NCBI GenBank assembly: GCA_025363655.1
Contig: JANYDK010000011.1
Location: forward strand, 160,018 to 224,017
DNA length: 64,000 nt
Direction: 5' to 3'
Source: Deltaproteobacteria bacterium
GTDB lineage: Bacteria; Myxococcota_A; Polyangia; Polyangiales; JADJMO01
Translations under genes and position numbers: made by a program
The notes under the pieces: generated by a model
Databases searched by the model: none
What the model saw: only the letters and a program-made list of their open reading frames with translations
What the model was told of the DNA's origin: nothing
Shown: positions 23,171-33,159 of the stretch, in pieces
How positions within the stretch are numbered: the stretch's first letter is position 1
How the letters are laid out: each line of letters opens with the position of its first letter

Positions 23171-25909
23171 CTAGACCACGACCATCGCTGCGAAGGGCAC
23201 CCACTGCTGCATGCCATTCGTGAACACCACGAGGTAATGATCGCCGCTCGCCTCGTGCACTTGGCCTTGGTACTGGTTGCCGTCGGACCACATGACCATC
23301 ACCTGCGTGCCCACCTCGTAGGGGGCGGCGGAGGGGCTGGCGGCTGCAGGGACCGGCGAGTGATCGACCGAGAGTTCGGCGAGCTGCGGCTCGTAGGCTG
23401 GCGGTGGCGGTGGCGGCGGTGGCTCTTGCCAGGCGGGAACGGGGGATGGCACCGGTCGCAACGCGGGCGCGTGTGCGATGGGCGCGACCGGCGCGACCGG
23501 CAAGACCGCGATGGCCGAGGCCGGAACCGCGGACGAAGACTCGTGCGCGCGAGGCGGCTCGCCCGACATGATCGTGCCGTAAGGGGACGACGCTTCGGGC
23601 GCGGGCGTTCGTGATTGCGCTTGCGGGTGCGACCAGGCGACCGGCGAGGCCTGCACTTGATCGGGTGACCACGGCGCGGCGGGCTCTTTGTACGCGGCGG
23701 CGGGCGCGCTCGAACCGTGGACCATCGTCGCTTTGGCGTGCTCTTCCATCCACTCTTCGGAGACGTGCGAGGTGCGCTCTTCGGGGTGATCGCTGCCGCG
23801 ACGGGTGGTCGCGGGCTCGGGCCACGGGCGTTGATCGAGCGCGATGCGCGCGCTCGATCGCGCGTCGTAGGCGTTGCGCGCGTGCTCGTCGGAGTCGGGG
23901 ACGACGGGGGTGAGCTCGACGCTGCGCGGCTCGCGTGGCTCGCGAGGCTCGCGGAAGGCCTCGGCGGGGACCGGGAACGGGCGAATGGCGGTCATCTCGA
24001 CGCGATCGTCTTCTTCGTCGTCGTCGCCGTGGCGCCAGGGCTCGCCGTCGACCGAGTTGATCTCTTCGCGCTCGGAGGGGCGCGTGTGCGGTTCGGGTTG
24101 GGTCAGCGGCGGCTTGGCCTCGTCGGGAGAGCCGACGTTGATCGCGAGCTCGAGGATCTCGATCGACGTGCCGGCGACGCGGGTGGCAAGCCGCTCGTAG
24201 CCCTTCTGGCAGCGGCGAATCACTTCTTCGATCTCGGTGGGATCGGCGACGCTGGCGAGGTCCCATTCGCCGCCGAGACCGTCGCGCACGACCTGGCGGA
24301 GCACCTCGGTGAGCGCGGCGCGCACCGACGCGAGGAGCTCGTCGCCCGAGGCACGAAGCGGCGCTGCGAAGCTGCGGACCAGCACCTCCGGATCGTCGAT
24401 GTGCACCTCGACCTTGCCGAAGGCGCGGACGCTCCCCTCGATGCCCTTGAAGTCCTGAATGACGCCGAGCTGCGCACCGAACGGCGTGCTCTCGCCCGTC
24501 TGCAACACGAAGAGCCCGCCGGCGAGCGCCTCTTCGAGACGATGACGCCCCGGGGGAAGAGAGAGGAGCGTGCCGTCGCCGCGCACGCCGATGAAGCCGT
24601 CGTCCATCCGCACGCCGAGGACGCCGCCGACGGGCATCGCTGCAGACACGACCCAGAGCAGCTCGCCGATCTCCGCGCTCTCGGTCGGGCGCTCGAAGAA
24701 CGTCGGTGCGCTCGGCGCCATGTCTTCGGCGACGGGCAAGCGCGCGGAGGTCGCCGAGCTCGCCGACTTCGCGGAGTCTTCGACGGGCGGCGGCGGCTCA
24801 CTCGGCAAAGGGCGCAGGCCGGGGTGCTCGGCCGCGCTCGGGGGCGCACTGCGCGCGGTCGACGGCGCGTGCGCGGGATCCATCGCGGGCGCGGGCGCGA
24901 GGTACGTAGACGAAGACATCGCCTCGGCGACGCGTACGCGCAGCGCGCTCAGCTCCCAAGCGATGCCGTGACTGCGCCAGAGCTTGGGTGCGAAGCGCTC
25001 GGAGGTGGCGCGCTCGAGGAGGCGTCCATCGGCGGCGCCACGCTCGAGGCTCGCGAGATCGACGTCACCTGCCGCCAGCGCATCCCGCGTCGCTGCCGCC
25101 GCCGCGATGCCGACTGCACGGGAGACCAAGCCCGCGAGCGGCTCGTCGTCGAGGTCGGCCTCCGACGCCAAGAGGCGCGCGGGGTCGACGATTTCGAAGC
25201 TGATGCTGCCGTGGGCGACGAACCGGCCGCGACTTCCTTGCGCGTCCTCGAGCTCGCCGACCTCGTGCGCGAGCTCGACTCCTTCGGTGCCGCGCGAGAC
25301 GAAGTAGCCGACGCACGTCTGCGGCGTCTTGCGCAGCCCGGTCATGAGCGCGAAGGCCACCGTGCGCGAGCCGTCTCCACCCGCGGTAGGGGCGCTGGTG
25401 CTGACGACTCCATAGAAGGTGTCGTCGGGACCGATCTCGACCGTGGTGCCCTCGAGGATGGCGTCGTCGTGCATGTGCACGAGCGAGGTGACGTCGCCTG
25501 GACGATGGAGCTCGGCGCTCCCCGTCGACTGCGGCCGCGCCCCGAGCGGTGGAGGCGGCACCGACTGCGGCCGCGCTTGCGGAGGAATCGGCACCCCGCG
25601 CGGCGGCGAGAAACGAGGAGCCGGGTCGCCGCGGAGGTTTCCCACCGGCGCACCGGCGTATCCCGGCGCCGGAGCGACATGGATCTGCGGCGGCGCGGCA
25701 TACGGCGGCGGGGCGAACCCGAACGCGGGATCACCGGCGACACCGGCGACACCTGAGAAAGGAGGCGGCGCGGGTGGTGGCGTCGGCGCGACCATCGCCG
25801 GAGGAATCGGCGGCATCGGCTCGATCGGCGGAGGCATCTCCATCGGCATGCCGCAAACTCCGCAGAAGCGACCTTCCGTCGCTGCCCCGCATGCCCCGCA
25901 GAACGCCAT
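23171..25909 (-). CDS. Zinc-ribbon, duplicated SPFH-like, Tudor-like domain protein
   Basis: 912 residues from the ATG at 25909. Residues 1-25 are a zinc ribbon (MAFCGACGAATEGRFCGVCG, two C-x-x-C pairs). A Pro-rich linker runs to about 140. Two copies of an SPFH/YdjI-like module follow (about 150-330 and 430-600), each with the pattern of a strand ending in a polar-x-DP motif (HGSISFEIVDPARLL and GKVEVHIDDPEVLVRSF). A long disordered Pro/Glu/Ala region leads to a final domain (about 862-912) with VMVMWSDGNQYQGQVHEASG and LVVFTNGMQQWVPF, the pattern of Tudor/Agenet folds. No signal peptide or membrane helix is seen. Probably a cytoplasmic scaffold; its function is unknown. Confidence 0.72.
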   Translation of the reverse strand: MAFCGACGAATEGRFCGVCGMPMEMPPPIEPMPPIPPAMVAPTPPPAPPPFSGVAGVAGDPAFGFAPPPYAAPPQIHVAPAPGYAGAPVGNLRGDPAPRFSPPRGVPIPPQARPQSVPPPPLGARPQSTGSAELHRPGDVTSLVHMHDDAILEGTTVEIGPDDTFYGVVSTSAPTAGGDGSRTVAFALMTGLRKTPQTCVGYFVSRGTEGVELAHEVGELEDAQGSRGRFVAHGSISFEIVDPARLLASEADLDDEPLAGLVSRAVGIAAAAATRDALAAGDVDLASLERGAADGRLLERATSERFAPKLWRSHGIAWELSALRVRVAEAMSSSTYLAPAPAMDPAHAPSTARSAPPSAAEHPGLRPLPSEPPPPVEDSAKSASSATSARLPVAEDMAPSAPTFFERPTESAEIGELLWVVSAAMPVGGVLGVRMDDGFIGVRGDGTLLSLPPGRHRLEEALAGGLFVLQTGESTPFGAQLGVIQDFKGIEGSVRAFGKVEVHIDDPEVLVRSFAAPLRASGDELLASVRAALTEVLRQVVRDGLGGEWDLASVADPTEIEEVIRRCQKGYERLATRVAGTSIEILELAINVGSPDEAKPPLTQPEPHTRPSEREEINSVDGEPWRHGDDDEEDDRVEMTAIRPFPVPAEAFREPREPREPRSVELTPVVPDSDEHARNAYDARSSARIALDQRPWPEPATTRRGSDHPEERTSHVSEEWMEEHAKATMVHGSSAPAAAYKEPAAPWSPDQVQASPVAWSHPQAQSRTPAPEASSPYGTIMSGEPPRAHESSSAVPASAIAVLPVAPVAPIAHAPALRPVPSPVPAWQEPPPPPPPPAYEPQLAELSVDHSPVPAAASPSAAPYEVGTQVMVMWSDGNQYQGQVHEASGDHYLVVFTNGMQQWVPFAAMVVV

Positions 25910-25973
25910 GACGCGGAACGATACCGCCTTTGCGGCAGAACGTCGCAAAGACGCGTGCTAGGACCCACCCCCC

Positions 25974-26501
25974 ATGGCCGCTCGCCGCAAGTCCCAAGAG
26001 CGCCCGACGTCTCTCGCCGCCTTGCTCCGCGACACTGCACCGGGACGCGCCGCCGCCGGAACGACGCTGACGCGGCAGCTGTGGCTGGAGGTCGCCGGGG
26101 TCGCCTTCGCCAAGCGGACGCGGCCTGCCAAGATGGAGCGGGGGACACTTCTGGTCCTCGTCACCTCCGCCGGGTGGGCGCAGGAGCTCTCGCTGCACGG
26201 ACCGGTGCTCCTCGAACGCCTCCGAGCGCGCGGAGTCGAAGTCGAGAAAATGCGCTTCAAGGTTGGTCCGGTGGAGCCGCCCGAGCGCGGCGGGGTCCAT
26301 GCCCCGAGCGCCGACGAGCTCGACCGCGCGCGACGAACCGAGCCGACGGCAGCGACCTTGGAGAAAGTGGAGAGCCTCCCCGAGGGCGGCCTGCGCGCGG
26401 CGCTCGAGAAGACCGCCCGCGTCGTGGCGCGTCGGAACGCCGAGCAGGACGTGACGCACAAAGCGGCAGCGCAGAAGAAGCCGCGGCTGCCGGGCACCTG
26501 A
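25974..26501 (+). CDS. DUF721 / DciA-like protein
   Basis: 175 residues. Residues about 30-95 match DUF721: LTRQLWLEVAGVAFAKRTRP, GTLLVLVTSAGWAQELSLHG and VLLERLRARG. In many bacteria the DUF721 family includes DciA, the helicase operator that helps load replicative DnaB. The C-terminal half is charged and probably disordered. It is divergent from the zinc-ribbon/Tudor gene with 64 bases between. Assignment to DciA function rests on family membership alone. Confidence 0.75.
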   Translation: MAARRKSQERPTSLAALLRDTAPGRAAAGTTLTRQLWLEVAGVAFAKRTRPAKMERGTLLVLVTSAGWAQELSLHGPVLLERLRARGVEVEKMRFKVGPVEPPERGGVHAPSADELDRARRTEPTAATLEKVESLPEGGLRAALEKTARVVARRNAEQDVTHKAAAQKKPRLPGT

Positions 26502-26713
26502 GTATCGTCTGAGCTGTTTTCCAGGCTAGACGCCCCCACCGTCGACGGACGCCGCCGACGTCGTGACGACGCAGACGCCGTCCACGCGGACATGTACTCT
26601 CCCGCTCCCTCGCCCCCGCCTAGGGTCGGTCGCTCCCAATGCCGACCCGAGGCGCGCGAGCTCCACACTTCCGCGTCCTTTCCGCTCCCTTTCGGATCTC
26701 GAGGACCGCACCC

Positions 26714-29700
26714 ATGGAAACCGTAATGGCCGACTCGTCCACCATGAGCAGCTCCCCCCAGAAGCAGTCCGGTTCTCAATCGGTCAGCATGCTCGCCGCC
26801 GCGCCTCCGGTGGCGGTGGGGCACCCGCTGCTCGAGGTGGTGCGCGGAGAGCTCGAGCGTGTCTTCTCCCTCGAAGAGCTGATCAAGCTGGCGCAAGAGT
26901 CGCTCGGCATCGAGGTCGAGCTCATCGGCGGGACCACGGCCAAGGGCTCGTTCTCGCGCGGCCTCGTCGACTACTGCGCCGAGCACGACGCCATCGAAGC
27001 GCTCGTCGACGCGGTGCTCATCCAGAAGACCGACCTCGACCCGCGCGTCCGTGAAATCGCGGCCAACGGCCTCGCGCACGCCGACGACATCGCGCCCGGC
27101 ACCGAGGTCGGCGACTTCACGGTGGTGAAGAAGATCGGCGAAGGCGGCGCCGGCGTCGTCTATCTCGCGACCCGCCGCGTCGAGGGCGCGACCCGCCAGG
27201 TGGCGCTGAAGCTGGTCAAGCGCGAGGCCGCTCGCGACATGCGCGCGCTGCAGCGCTTCCTCACGGCCAACCGCTTGGTCGGCACCGTCTCGCACCCAGG
27301 TCTCCCGCGCAACATCGAGACCGGCGCCTTCGTCGATGGGCGCCTCTACATCGCCTACGACTTCATCGAAGGTCAGCCGCTCGCCGCGCGCCTCACGCGC
27401 ACCGGTCCGATGCACCTCAACGAGGCGCGGCCGATCCTCCGCACCATCCTCGAAGCCCTCGACGCGCTCCACGAGAAGCGCCTCGCGCACGGCGACTTGA
27501 AGACCGAGAACGTGCTCCTCGGGCGCACCGCCGACTCGAGCGCGACCACCGGTCCGCGCGTCGTCCTCGTCGACTTCGGCACCGACAGGCTCCGCGCCCG
27601 CGGTCGCACCGCGCTCCACCACACGGGAATTCTCGCCGTCTACGGCAGCGCGAAGGCGATGGCCCCCGAGCTCGTCCGCGGCCACGTCGCCGACACCAAG
27701 AGCGATGTCTATGCCTTCGGCGCGCTCCTCTTCGAGGTCATCACCGGCAAGCCGCTCTTCGCCAAGGAGGGCGCGACTTCGCTCGAGGTCGCCCTCGCCC
27801 ACCTCGCCGAGATGCCGACGGCGCCGAGCCTGACCGCACCGCGCGGCTGGGTCTCGAAGGAGCTCGATCAGTTCGTGCTCTCCCTCCTCCACAAAGATCC
27901 GACCCAGCGTCCAGCCGACGCGAAGGCCGTCCTCGAAGCGTTCGATCGCCTCGGTCGCAACCAGAACGCAGCGACGACGACCGCCGAGCCCGAGAAGCCG
28001 AAGCTCGACGACGACGAGGTCGACGCGCGCATCGCCGACCTGGTCGATCAACCGGAAGACGGCGAGGTCGCGGCACACCTGGAAAAGGCGATCGAAGAAG
28101 GCGGCGATCCGACGCGCATCGCCGACGGCTTCCAGCAGGTCGCCGAGGGGCTCGACGATCCGCTGCACAAGGAGGCGCGCCGCTCGCTCCTCTTCCGCGC
28201 CGCGCGCATCTTCGAGCAGTTCGCGAAGAACGCCGAGCGCTCCGAGATCGCCTACAAGCGCCTCCTCGAGCTCGAGCCCGGCGACGACATCGCGCAGGCC
28301 GCCCTCGAAGAGCTGAAGAAGACGACTGGCCAATGGGGCGACGTCGTCGAGATGCTCCTCGCGCGCGTCGACACCGTCGATCACGGCCGCGAGCGCGCGC
28401 TCGTCTACGCCGAGATCGCGCGCCTCTACGAGATCGAGCTGGAGGACGCGGAGAACGCCTTCGTCGCCTACGTGCAGGCGTGGTGCGAAGAGCCGCGTGA
28501 GTTCGACTATTCGCGCGACGTCGAGCGCCTCGCCGGCAACAACGAAGAGCGCTGGGACGACGCGCTCGGACAGGGCGCCCACAAGACGCAGACCGACGGC
28601 GTCTCCAACGACGACAAGCTCTCGCTCTACGTGCAGATGGGCAAGTGGTTCGTCTCCAAGGTGAGCCGCCTCGATCTCGCGCTCCCCTCGTTCCAAGCCG
28701 CCCTCGCCATCAACCCCGCGGTCGACGACGCGCTCGAAGGTCTCTGCGACGTCTATCGTCGCGCCCAACAGTGGCCCGAGCTCGGCACCGTGCTCCTCAA
28801 GCGCGCCGACGCTGCGCCGACGCCCGGTCGCGGGCGTGACCTTCGCGCCGAGGCCGCCGACATCCTCGAGAGCCGCCTCTCCGATCCGGGCCGCGCCAAA
28901 GATCTCTATCAGGCGATCATCCAGCAAGATCCTGGTCACAAGGCCGCCGTCGACGGCTACGAGCGGCTCTGCCAGCGCACCGGCGACTTCGTCGGGATGG
29001 TGAAGATCGTCGAAGCCCGCGCGGGCGCGCAGCGTGGCCACGAGCGAGCCGACGCGCTCGCCCGCATCGGTGAGATCTACGAAGACCAAATCGGCGACCT
29101 CAACGAAGCGACCCGCCGCTACGAAGCGGTGCTCGCCCTCGAACCGCGTCACCTCGGCGCGCTCAAGGGGCTCGATCGCATCTACAACCGCCAGGGCCGC
29201 TATCGCGAGCTCCTCTTGAACCTCGAGCATCAAATCGACGCGGCGGCGACGCCCCGTCAGCGCATCGGTCTCTGGCAGCGCATCGCCGCCATCCACGACG
29301 AGGAGTTCCTCGACCACGAGAAGGCGGCGCACGCCTACGAGTCGATCCTCAAGCTCGACGGCACGAACGACGGCGCCCTGGTGGCGCTCGTTCGTCACTA
29401 CCGCGCGCTCGATCGTTGGGAAGACGTGGCGACGATCTACGAGCGCCACCTCAAGGTCGTCGAAGACGGCAGTCGCCGCACCGAGCTCCTCATCGCGCGC
29501 GGGCGCGTCCTCGCCGAGCAGGTCGGCTCGCCCGAGCGCGCGATGCACGCCTACGAGAAGGTCCTGGAGATCAACTCCGAGCACGCCGGCGCCCTCGAAG
29601 CGCTCGCTCGTCTGCGCGAGACCTCGGGCGACGCCAACAGCGCCGTCGCCGCCGTCGAGGCGCTCGCCGCCAAAGCGACGACGCCCGAGGCGAAGGCCGA

Positions 29701-32203
29701 ACAGTACGTCCGCGCGGCGCGCCTCCTCGAAGGTCGCGGCGACAAGGACGGCGCCATCGAGCGCTACAAGCTCGCCCTCGAAGCGAACCCCAACGACAAG
29801 GGCGCGGCCGCTTCTCTCCGCGCGGCCTATGCGGCACGCGGCGACGTCTCGGCGGCGATCGCGATGATCGAACGCGAGGTCACCATCACCGAGGGCCCGC
29901 TGCAGAAGGCGCGCCTCCACGCCGAGATGGCCAAGCTCTCGCGCGACAAGCTGAAGGACGACGAGCGCGCGGTGAAGAGCGCGCAGAAGGCGCTCGATTT
30001 CGATCCGACCAACATCGTCGCCCTGATGGTGCTCGGCGACGTCGCCTTCGACGCCGGCAAGTACGTCGAGGTGGCCCAACGCTTCGAATCGGTCGTCGGT
30101 CGCACCGACTCGCTCCCCAAGGAGGACGCCGTCCGCGTGCTCGTGCACTACGTCGACTCGCTGACGCGCACCGGCGCCGGCGAGAAGGCAGTGAAGGCCG
30201 TCGAGCGTCTGCGCGTCATCGCCCCCGACGATCCCGAGGCGCTCCGTCGCATCGGTCAGGTGACCTTCGAGTACGGCGATCCGAAGCAGGCGAAGCAGAT
30301 CCACGTCGATCTCATCGATCGCTTCGGCGATCACTTCGTCGGCACCGAGCGCGCGGAGATTCTCTTCCGCCTCGGCGAGGCCAGCCGCAAGACCGAAGAC
30401 TTCGATCGCGCGGAGATCTGCCTCGAGGAAGCGGCCGATCTCGATCCGACCAACGGCGCGCCGCTCGAGGCCCTCGCCAAGCTCCACGAGCAACGCGAAG
30501 AGTGGGCCGACGTGATCATCGTCAAGCGTCGAAGGCTCGACCTCGCCAACGAGACCAGCGAGCGCGTCAAGCTGATGATCGAGCTCGGCGACACGCTCGC
30601 CACGCGGCTGAAAGATCGCACCGAAGCGGCCAAGCAGTACATGGCGGCGCTCGACGAGGGTGCCGGCGGCGGCGACAACCGCGGCGTGCTCCTCAAGCTG
30701 ATGCAGCTCTACAGCGAGGCGGAGGACTGGTCGCACCTCGTCGAGGTCGTCTTGCGTCTGGCCGAGTTCGTCGAAGAGCCGAAGGCCAAGGGCAAGTACC
30801 TGATGACGGCGGCCATCGTCACCGAGCGTCAGCTGAAGGATCCGAACGAGGCCGCCGTGCTCTACGAGCGCGTCGTCGACGCCGATCCGACCAACGACAA
30901 GGCCCTCGCCGATGCCATCAAGCTCCGCGAGGCGCAGGCCGATCACGCCGCCCAACAGCGCCTCCTCGAGATCAAGCTCGAGCGCGCCAAGGCCAGCGGA
31001 GACAAGGCCGTGCAAATCGAGGCGCTCGACGCGCTCGGCGGCCTCTATCACCGCAAGCTCGGCATGGTCGACGAGGCCATCGAGAGCTACGAGCAGGGCG
31101 TCGCGCTCGATCCGGAAGGACGCGAGCGCGCGGAGATTCTCGCGGAGATCTACGCGTCCGACGCGTCGCGCTTCCTCGAGAAAGCGGTCAAGTCGCAGAC
31201 CGCGATCCTCAAGCGCAACCCCTACCGCGCCGAGTCGTTCAAGCTGCTTCGTCGGCTCTACACGCAGGCCAAGCGCGCCGACGCGGCGTGGTGCATCTGC
31301 TCGGTCTTGACGCACTTGAACCTCGCCGAGGCCGACGAAGAGCGCTTCTTCCGCCGCCACCGCAGCGAGACGGCGGCTCCCGCGCAAGATCGTCTGAACA
31401 TGGACGACTGGGCGTCGCTCGTGCGTCACCCCGATCGCGATCCGCTCCTGACGGCGATCTTCGCCACCATCGAGCCGGCGATCGTCGCCTCGCGTGGCGT
31501 GACGTTGGAGAAGGAGGGCTATCACCCGTCCTACGCGGTCGACCTCGCGCAAGATCCCTTCCCCATGTCGCAGACGCTCTACTACGCCGCGGGCGTGCTC
31601 GGGCTCGAGGCGCCGGTGGTCTTCCACAACCGGTCGCTCGAAGCGGGTCTCGCCTACGTGCATGCGGCGCCGCGCGCGCTGGTGCTCGGACGCGCCGCCC
31701 TCGAGACGGGTGAGGTGCCGCCGCAGGCGCTCGCCTTCGTCGCCGCGCAGAAGCTGGCGTTCTTCACGCCGGGTATGTACGTGCGTCAGCTGGTGTCGAC
31801 GGGCACCGGTCTCAAGGCGTGGCTCTTCGGCGCGATCAAGATCATCTCGCCGAATTTCCCCATCGCCGCCGAGCTCGACGGGCCCGTGCAACAAGCGGTC
31901 GCCGCGCTCGGCACGCTCCACCCGAGCGCCAAGGAGCAGCTCGCGTCGCTCGTCGCGCGTCTCCTCCAGAGCGGCGCCGCCATCGATCTCAAGAAGTGGA
32001 TCGCCTCCTGCGATCTCACCGCCGATCGCTGCGGCATGCTCCTCGCGCACGACATCGACGTCGCCGCCACGCTGGTGAAGGCGAGCGACGACGGCGCGAG
32101 CAGCGTCACGCAGAAAGATCGTCTGCGCGAGCTGGTGCTCTTCGCCTCGAGCGAGGACTACTTCGCGCTGCGACAGAAGCTGGTCGTCAACATCGACGCG
32201 TGA
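26714..32203 (+). CDS. Giant serine/threonine kinase with N-terminal EAD1-like domain and long TPR array
   Basis: 1829 residues from the ATG at 26714 (METVMADSSTM). Residues about 35-115 form a small helical domain (LERVFSLEELIKLAQESLGI, SRGLVDYCAEHDAIEALVDA) that resembles the death-like effector-associated domain EAD1. The kinase domain spans about 130-400: KKIGEGGAGVVYLATRR, VALKLVK, catalytic loop AHGDLKTENVLL (Arg of HRD is Gly), VDFGTDR and MAPELVRGH. Residues about 430-1560 hold many tetratricopeptide-like repeats, e.g. GEIYEDQIGDLNEATRRYEA. The last 270 residues are a separate helical domain. No membrane helix. Likely a cytoplasmic signalling scaffold. Confidence 0.88.
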   Translation: METVMADSSTMSSSPQKQSGSQSVSMLAAAPPVAVGHPLLEVVRGELERVFSLEELIKLAQESLGIEVELIGGTTAKGSFSRGLVDYCAEHDAIEALVDAVLIQKTDLDPRVREIAANGLAHADDIAPGTEVGDFTVVKKIGEGGAGVVYLATRRVEGATRQVALKLVKREAARDMRALQRFLTANRLVGTVSHPGLPRNIETGAFVDGRLYIAYDFIEGQPLAARLTRTGPMHLNEARPILRTILEALDALHEKRLAHGDLKTENVLLGRTADSSATTGPRVVLVDFGTDRLRARGRTALHHTGILAVYGSAKAMAPELVRGHVADTKSDVYAFGALLFEVITGKPLFAKEGATSLEVALAHLAEMPTAPSLTAPRGWVSKELDQFVLSLLHKDPTQRPADAKAVLEAFDRLGRNQNAATTTAEPEKPKLDDDEVDARIADLVDQPEDGEVAAHLEKAIEEGGDPTRIADGFQQVAEGLDDPLHKEARRSLLFRAARIFEQFAKNAERSEIAYKRLLELEPGDDIAQAALEELKKTTGQWGDVVEMLLARVDTVDHGRERALVYAEIARLYEIELEDAENAFVAYVQAWCEEPREFDYSRDVERLAGNNEERWDDALGQGAHKTQTDGVSNDDKLSLYVQMGKWFVSKVSRLDLALPSFQAALAINPAVDDALEGLCDVYRRAQQWPELGTVLLKRADAAPTPGRGRDLRAEAADILESRLSDPGRAKDLYQAIIQQDPGHKAAVDGYERLCQRTGDFVGMVKIVEARAGAQRGHERADALARIGEIYEDQIGDLNEATRRYEAVLALEPRHLGALKGLDRIYNRQGRYRELLLNLEHQIDAAATPRQRIGLWQRIAAIHDEEFLDHEKAAHAYESILKLDGTNDGALVALVRHYRALDRWEDVATIYERHLKVVEDGSRRTELLIARGRVLAEQVGSPERAMHAYEKVLEINSEHAGALEALARLRETSGDANSAVAAVEALAAKATTPEAKAEQYVRAARLLEGRGDKDGAIERYKLALEANPNDKGAAASLRAAYAARGDVSAAIAMIEREVTITEGPLQKARLHAEMAKLSRDKLKDDERAVKSAQKALDFDPTNIVALMVLGDVAFDAGKYVEVAQRFESVVGRTDSLPKEDAVRVLVHYVDSLTRTGAGEKAVKAVERLRVIAPDDPEALRRIGQVTFEYGDPKQAKQIHVDLIDRFGDHFVGTERAEILFRLGEASRKTEDFDRAEICLEEAADLDPTNGAPLEALAKLHEQREEWADVIIVKRRRLDLANETSERVKLMIELGDTLATRLKDRTEAAKQYMAALDEGAGGGDNRGVLLKLMQLYSEAEDWSHLVEVVLRLAEFVEEPKAKGKYLMTAAIVTERQLKDPNEAAVLYERVVDADPTNDKALADAIKLREAQADHAAQQRLLEIKLERAKASGDKAVQIEALDALGGLYHRKLGMVDEAIESYEQGVALDPEGRERAEILAEIYASDASRFLEKAVKSQTAILKRNPYRAESFKLLRRLYTQAKRADAAWCICSVLTHLNLAEADEERFFRRHRSETAAPAQDRLNMDDWASLVRHPDRDPLLTAIFATIEPAIVASRGVTLEKEGYHPSYAVDLAQDPFPMSQTLYYAAGVLGLEAPVVFHNRSLEAGLAYVHAAPRALVLGRAALETGEVPPQALAFVAAQKLAFFTPGMYVRQLVSTGTGLKAWLFGAIKIISPNFPIAAELDGPVQQAVAALGTLHPSAKEQLASLVARLLQSGAAIDLKKWIASCDLTADRCGMLLAHDIDVAATLVKASDDGASSVTQKDRLRELVLFASSEDYFALRQKLVVNIDA

Positions 32204-32248
32204 GGGCGTGATGGACCGGGCGCTGAGTCACCGTCGACTCGGCGCCTG

Positions 32249-33085
32249 CTACGGCTTCGACATCACCAGATCGGGATCTGCCAGGAACTCGAAGTGCATC
32301 GTGTCCTGCAGCGTGTCGTGGCCGAGCCAGTAGAAGCCGTATTTTTCGAACGCTTCGACCCAGCACTTGGGCATCGACATTCGATCCCAGATCTCGCCTT
32401 TGATCTTGCAGAGCGGGCTCGCCTGCCACTTTTTGGTGCAGCCACAGCACGAGTTGAGCATCGGGTCGAGGTCGAGGGCGATGCCGTAGAGGTGGTTCGT
32501 CACCTCGCCGCCCTTGTACGTGTTCTTGTTGCGTAGGCCCGAGAGCGTCTGCGGCGTGTACGGCGTCGACTTGCACGAGGCTTCGATTTCCGCCTCGGCG
32601 CAGCGCAGCGCGGGGACGATTTTTTCGTGCACCGTCACCGGGAGACCGAAGATGGTGATCGCGACGGAGTGATCTTTCGGCTTGGTCGCGTTCCACGACT
32701 TCTCACCGAAGCCCTTCACGTAGCCGTAGTGCTTGGTGCGCCACTCGAGCGATTTGTCGAACTCGGCCTTCTTGAACTTCACCGGCGCGTAGTTCTTCCG
32801 CATGAGGAACTCGAACGCGGCCTGCGCCTGGCACACGGGCACCTTCGGGGGTTCGACAGTCGGTTCGGGCACGGCGCTCGACGCGAGCGGCCCCGGCGAG
32901 CCGACGGAGGAGTCGGACGAAGCGGCGCTGGCCGAAGACGACGTCGAGGACGACGAAAGGACGGATGCCTGCGGGGCAGGCGTCACCGCCACGGTCTTCG
33001 GCACGACCAACGCAGGCGCCGCCTGGCACCCGAGCACCAGCATCGCGCCCGAAAGCGCTCTCCTCCAGCTCGCCACTGCCCGCAC
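32249..33085 (-). CDS. M15-like (VanY/D-Ala-D-Ala carboxypeptidase family) lipoprotein
   Basis: About 278 residues. The start is uncertain: GTG at 33085 or 33076, or a TTG at 33112, lead into a signal peptide ending at LVLGC. After a Ser/Ala/Pro linker, the C-terminal domain contains the zinc-peptidase signatures GGEVTNHLYGIALDLDP (H-x-x-G-x-A-x-D) and YWLGHDTLQDTMHFEF (final H-x-E/F type ligand). The M15 family cleaves peptidoglycan stem peptides or D-Ala-D-Ala in the cell envelope. Two CC/C clusters (SCCGC) between the motifs are unusual. It is divergent from purM. Confidence 0.8.
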   Translation of the reverse strand: MRAVASWRRALSGAMLVLGCQAAPALVVPKTVAVTPAPQASVLSSSSTSSSASAASSDSSVGSPGPLASSAVPEPTVEPPKVPVCQAQAAFEFLMRKNYAPVKFKKAEFDKSLEWRTKHYGYVKGFGEKSWNATKPKDHSVAITIFGLPVTVHEKIVPALRCAEAEIEASCKSTPYTPQTLSGLRNKNTYKGGEVTNHLYGIALDLDPMLNSCCGCTKKWQASPLCKIKGEIWDRMSMPKCWVEAFEKYGFYWLGHDTLQDTMHFEFLADPDLVMSKP

Positions 33086-33159
33086 CGTGCCCACAACGCT
33101 CGGGCAAGGCAAGGCATGCCGCTGGTTTTCCGCCGAGAAATCGACCTAGTGTTCGCGCC

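Noticed and set aside
25958..32050. Open minus-strand frame of 2030 codons antisense to the giant kinase
   Set aside because: Composition is Arg/Glu/Leu/Gly-rich without domain signatures. The plus strand shows a complete kinase and TPR array; the long antisense frame follows from the high GC third position.
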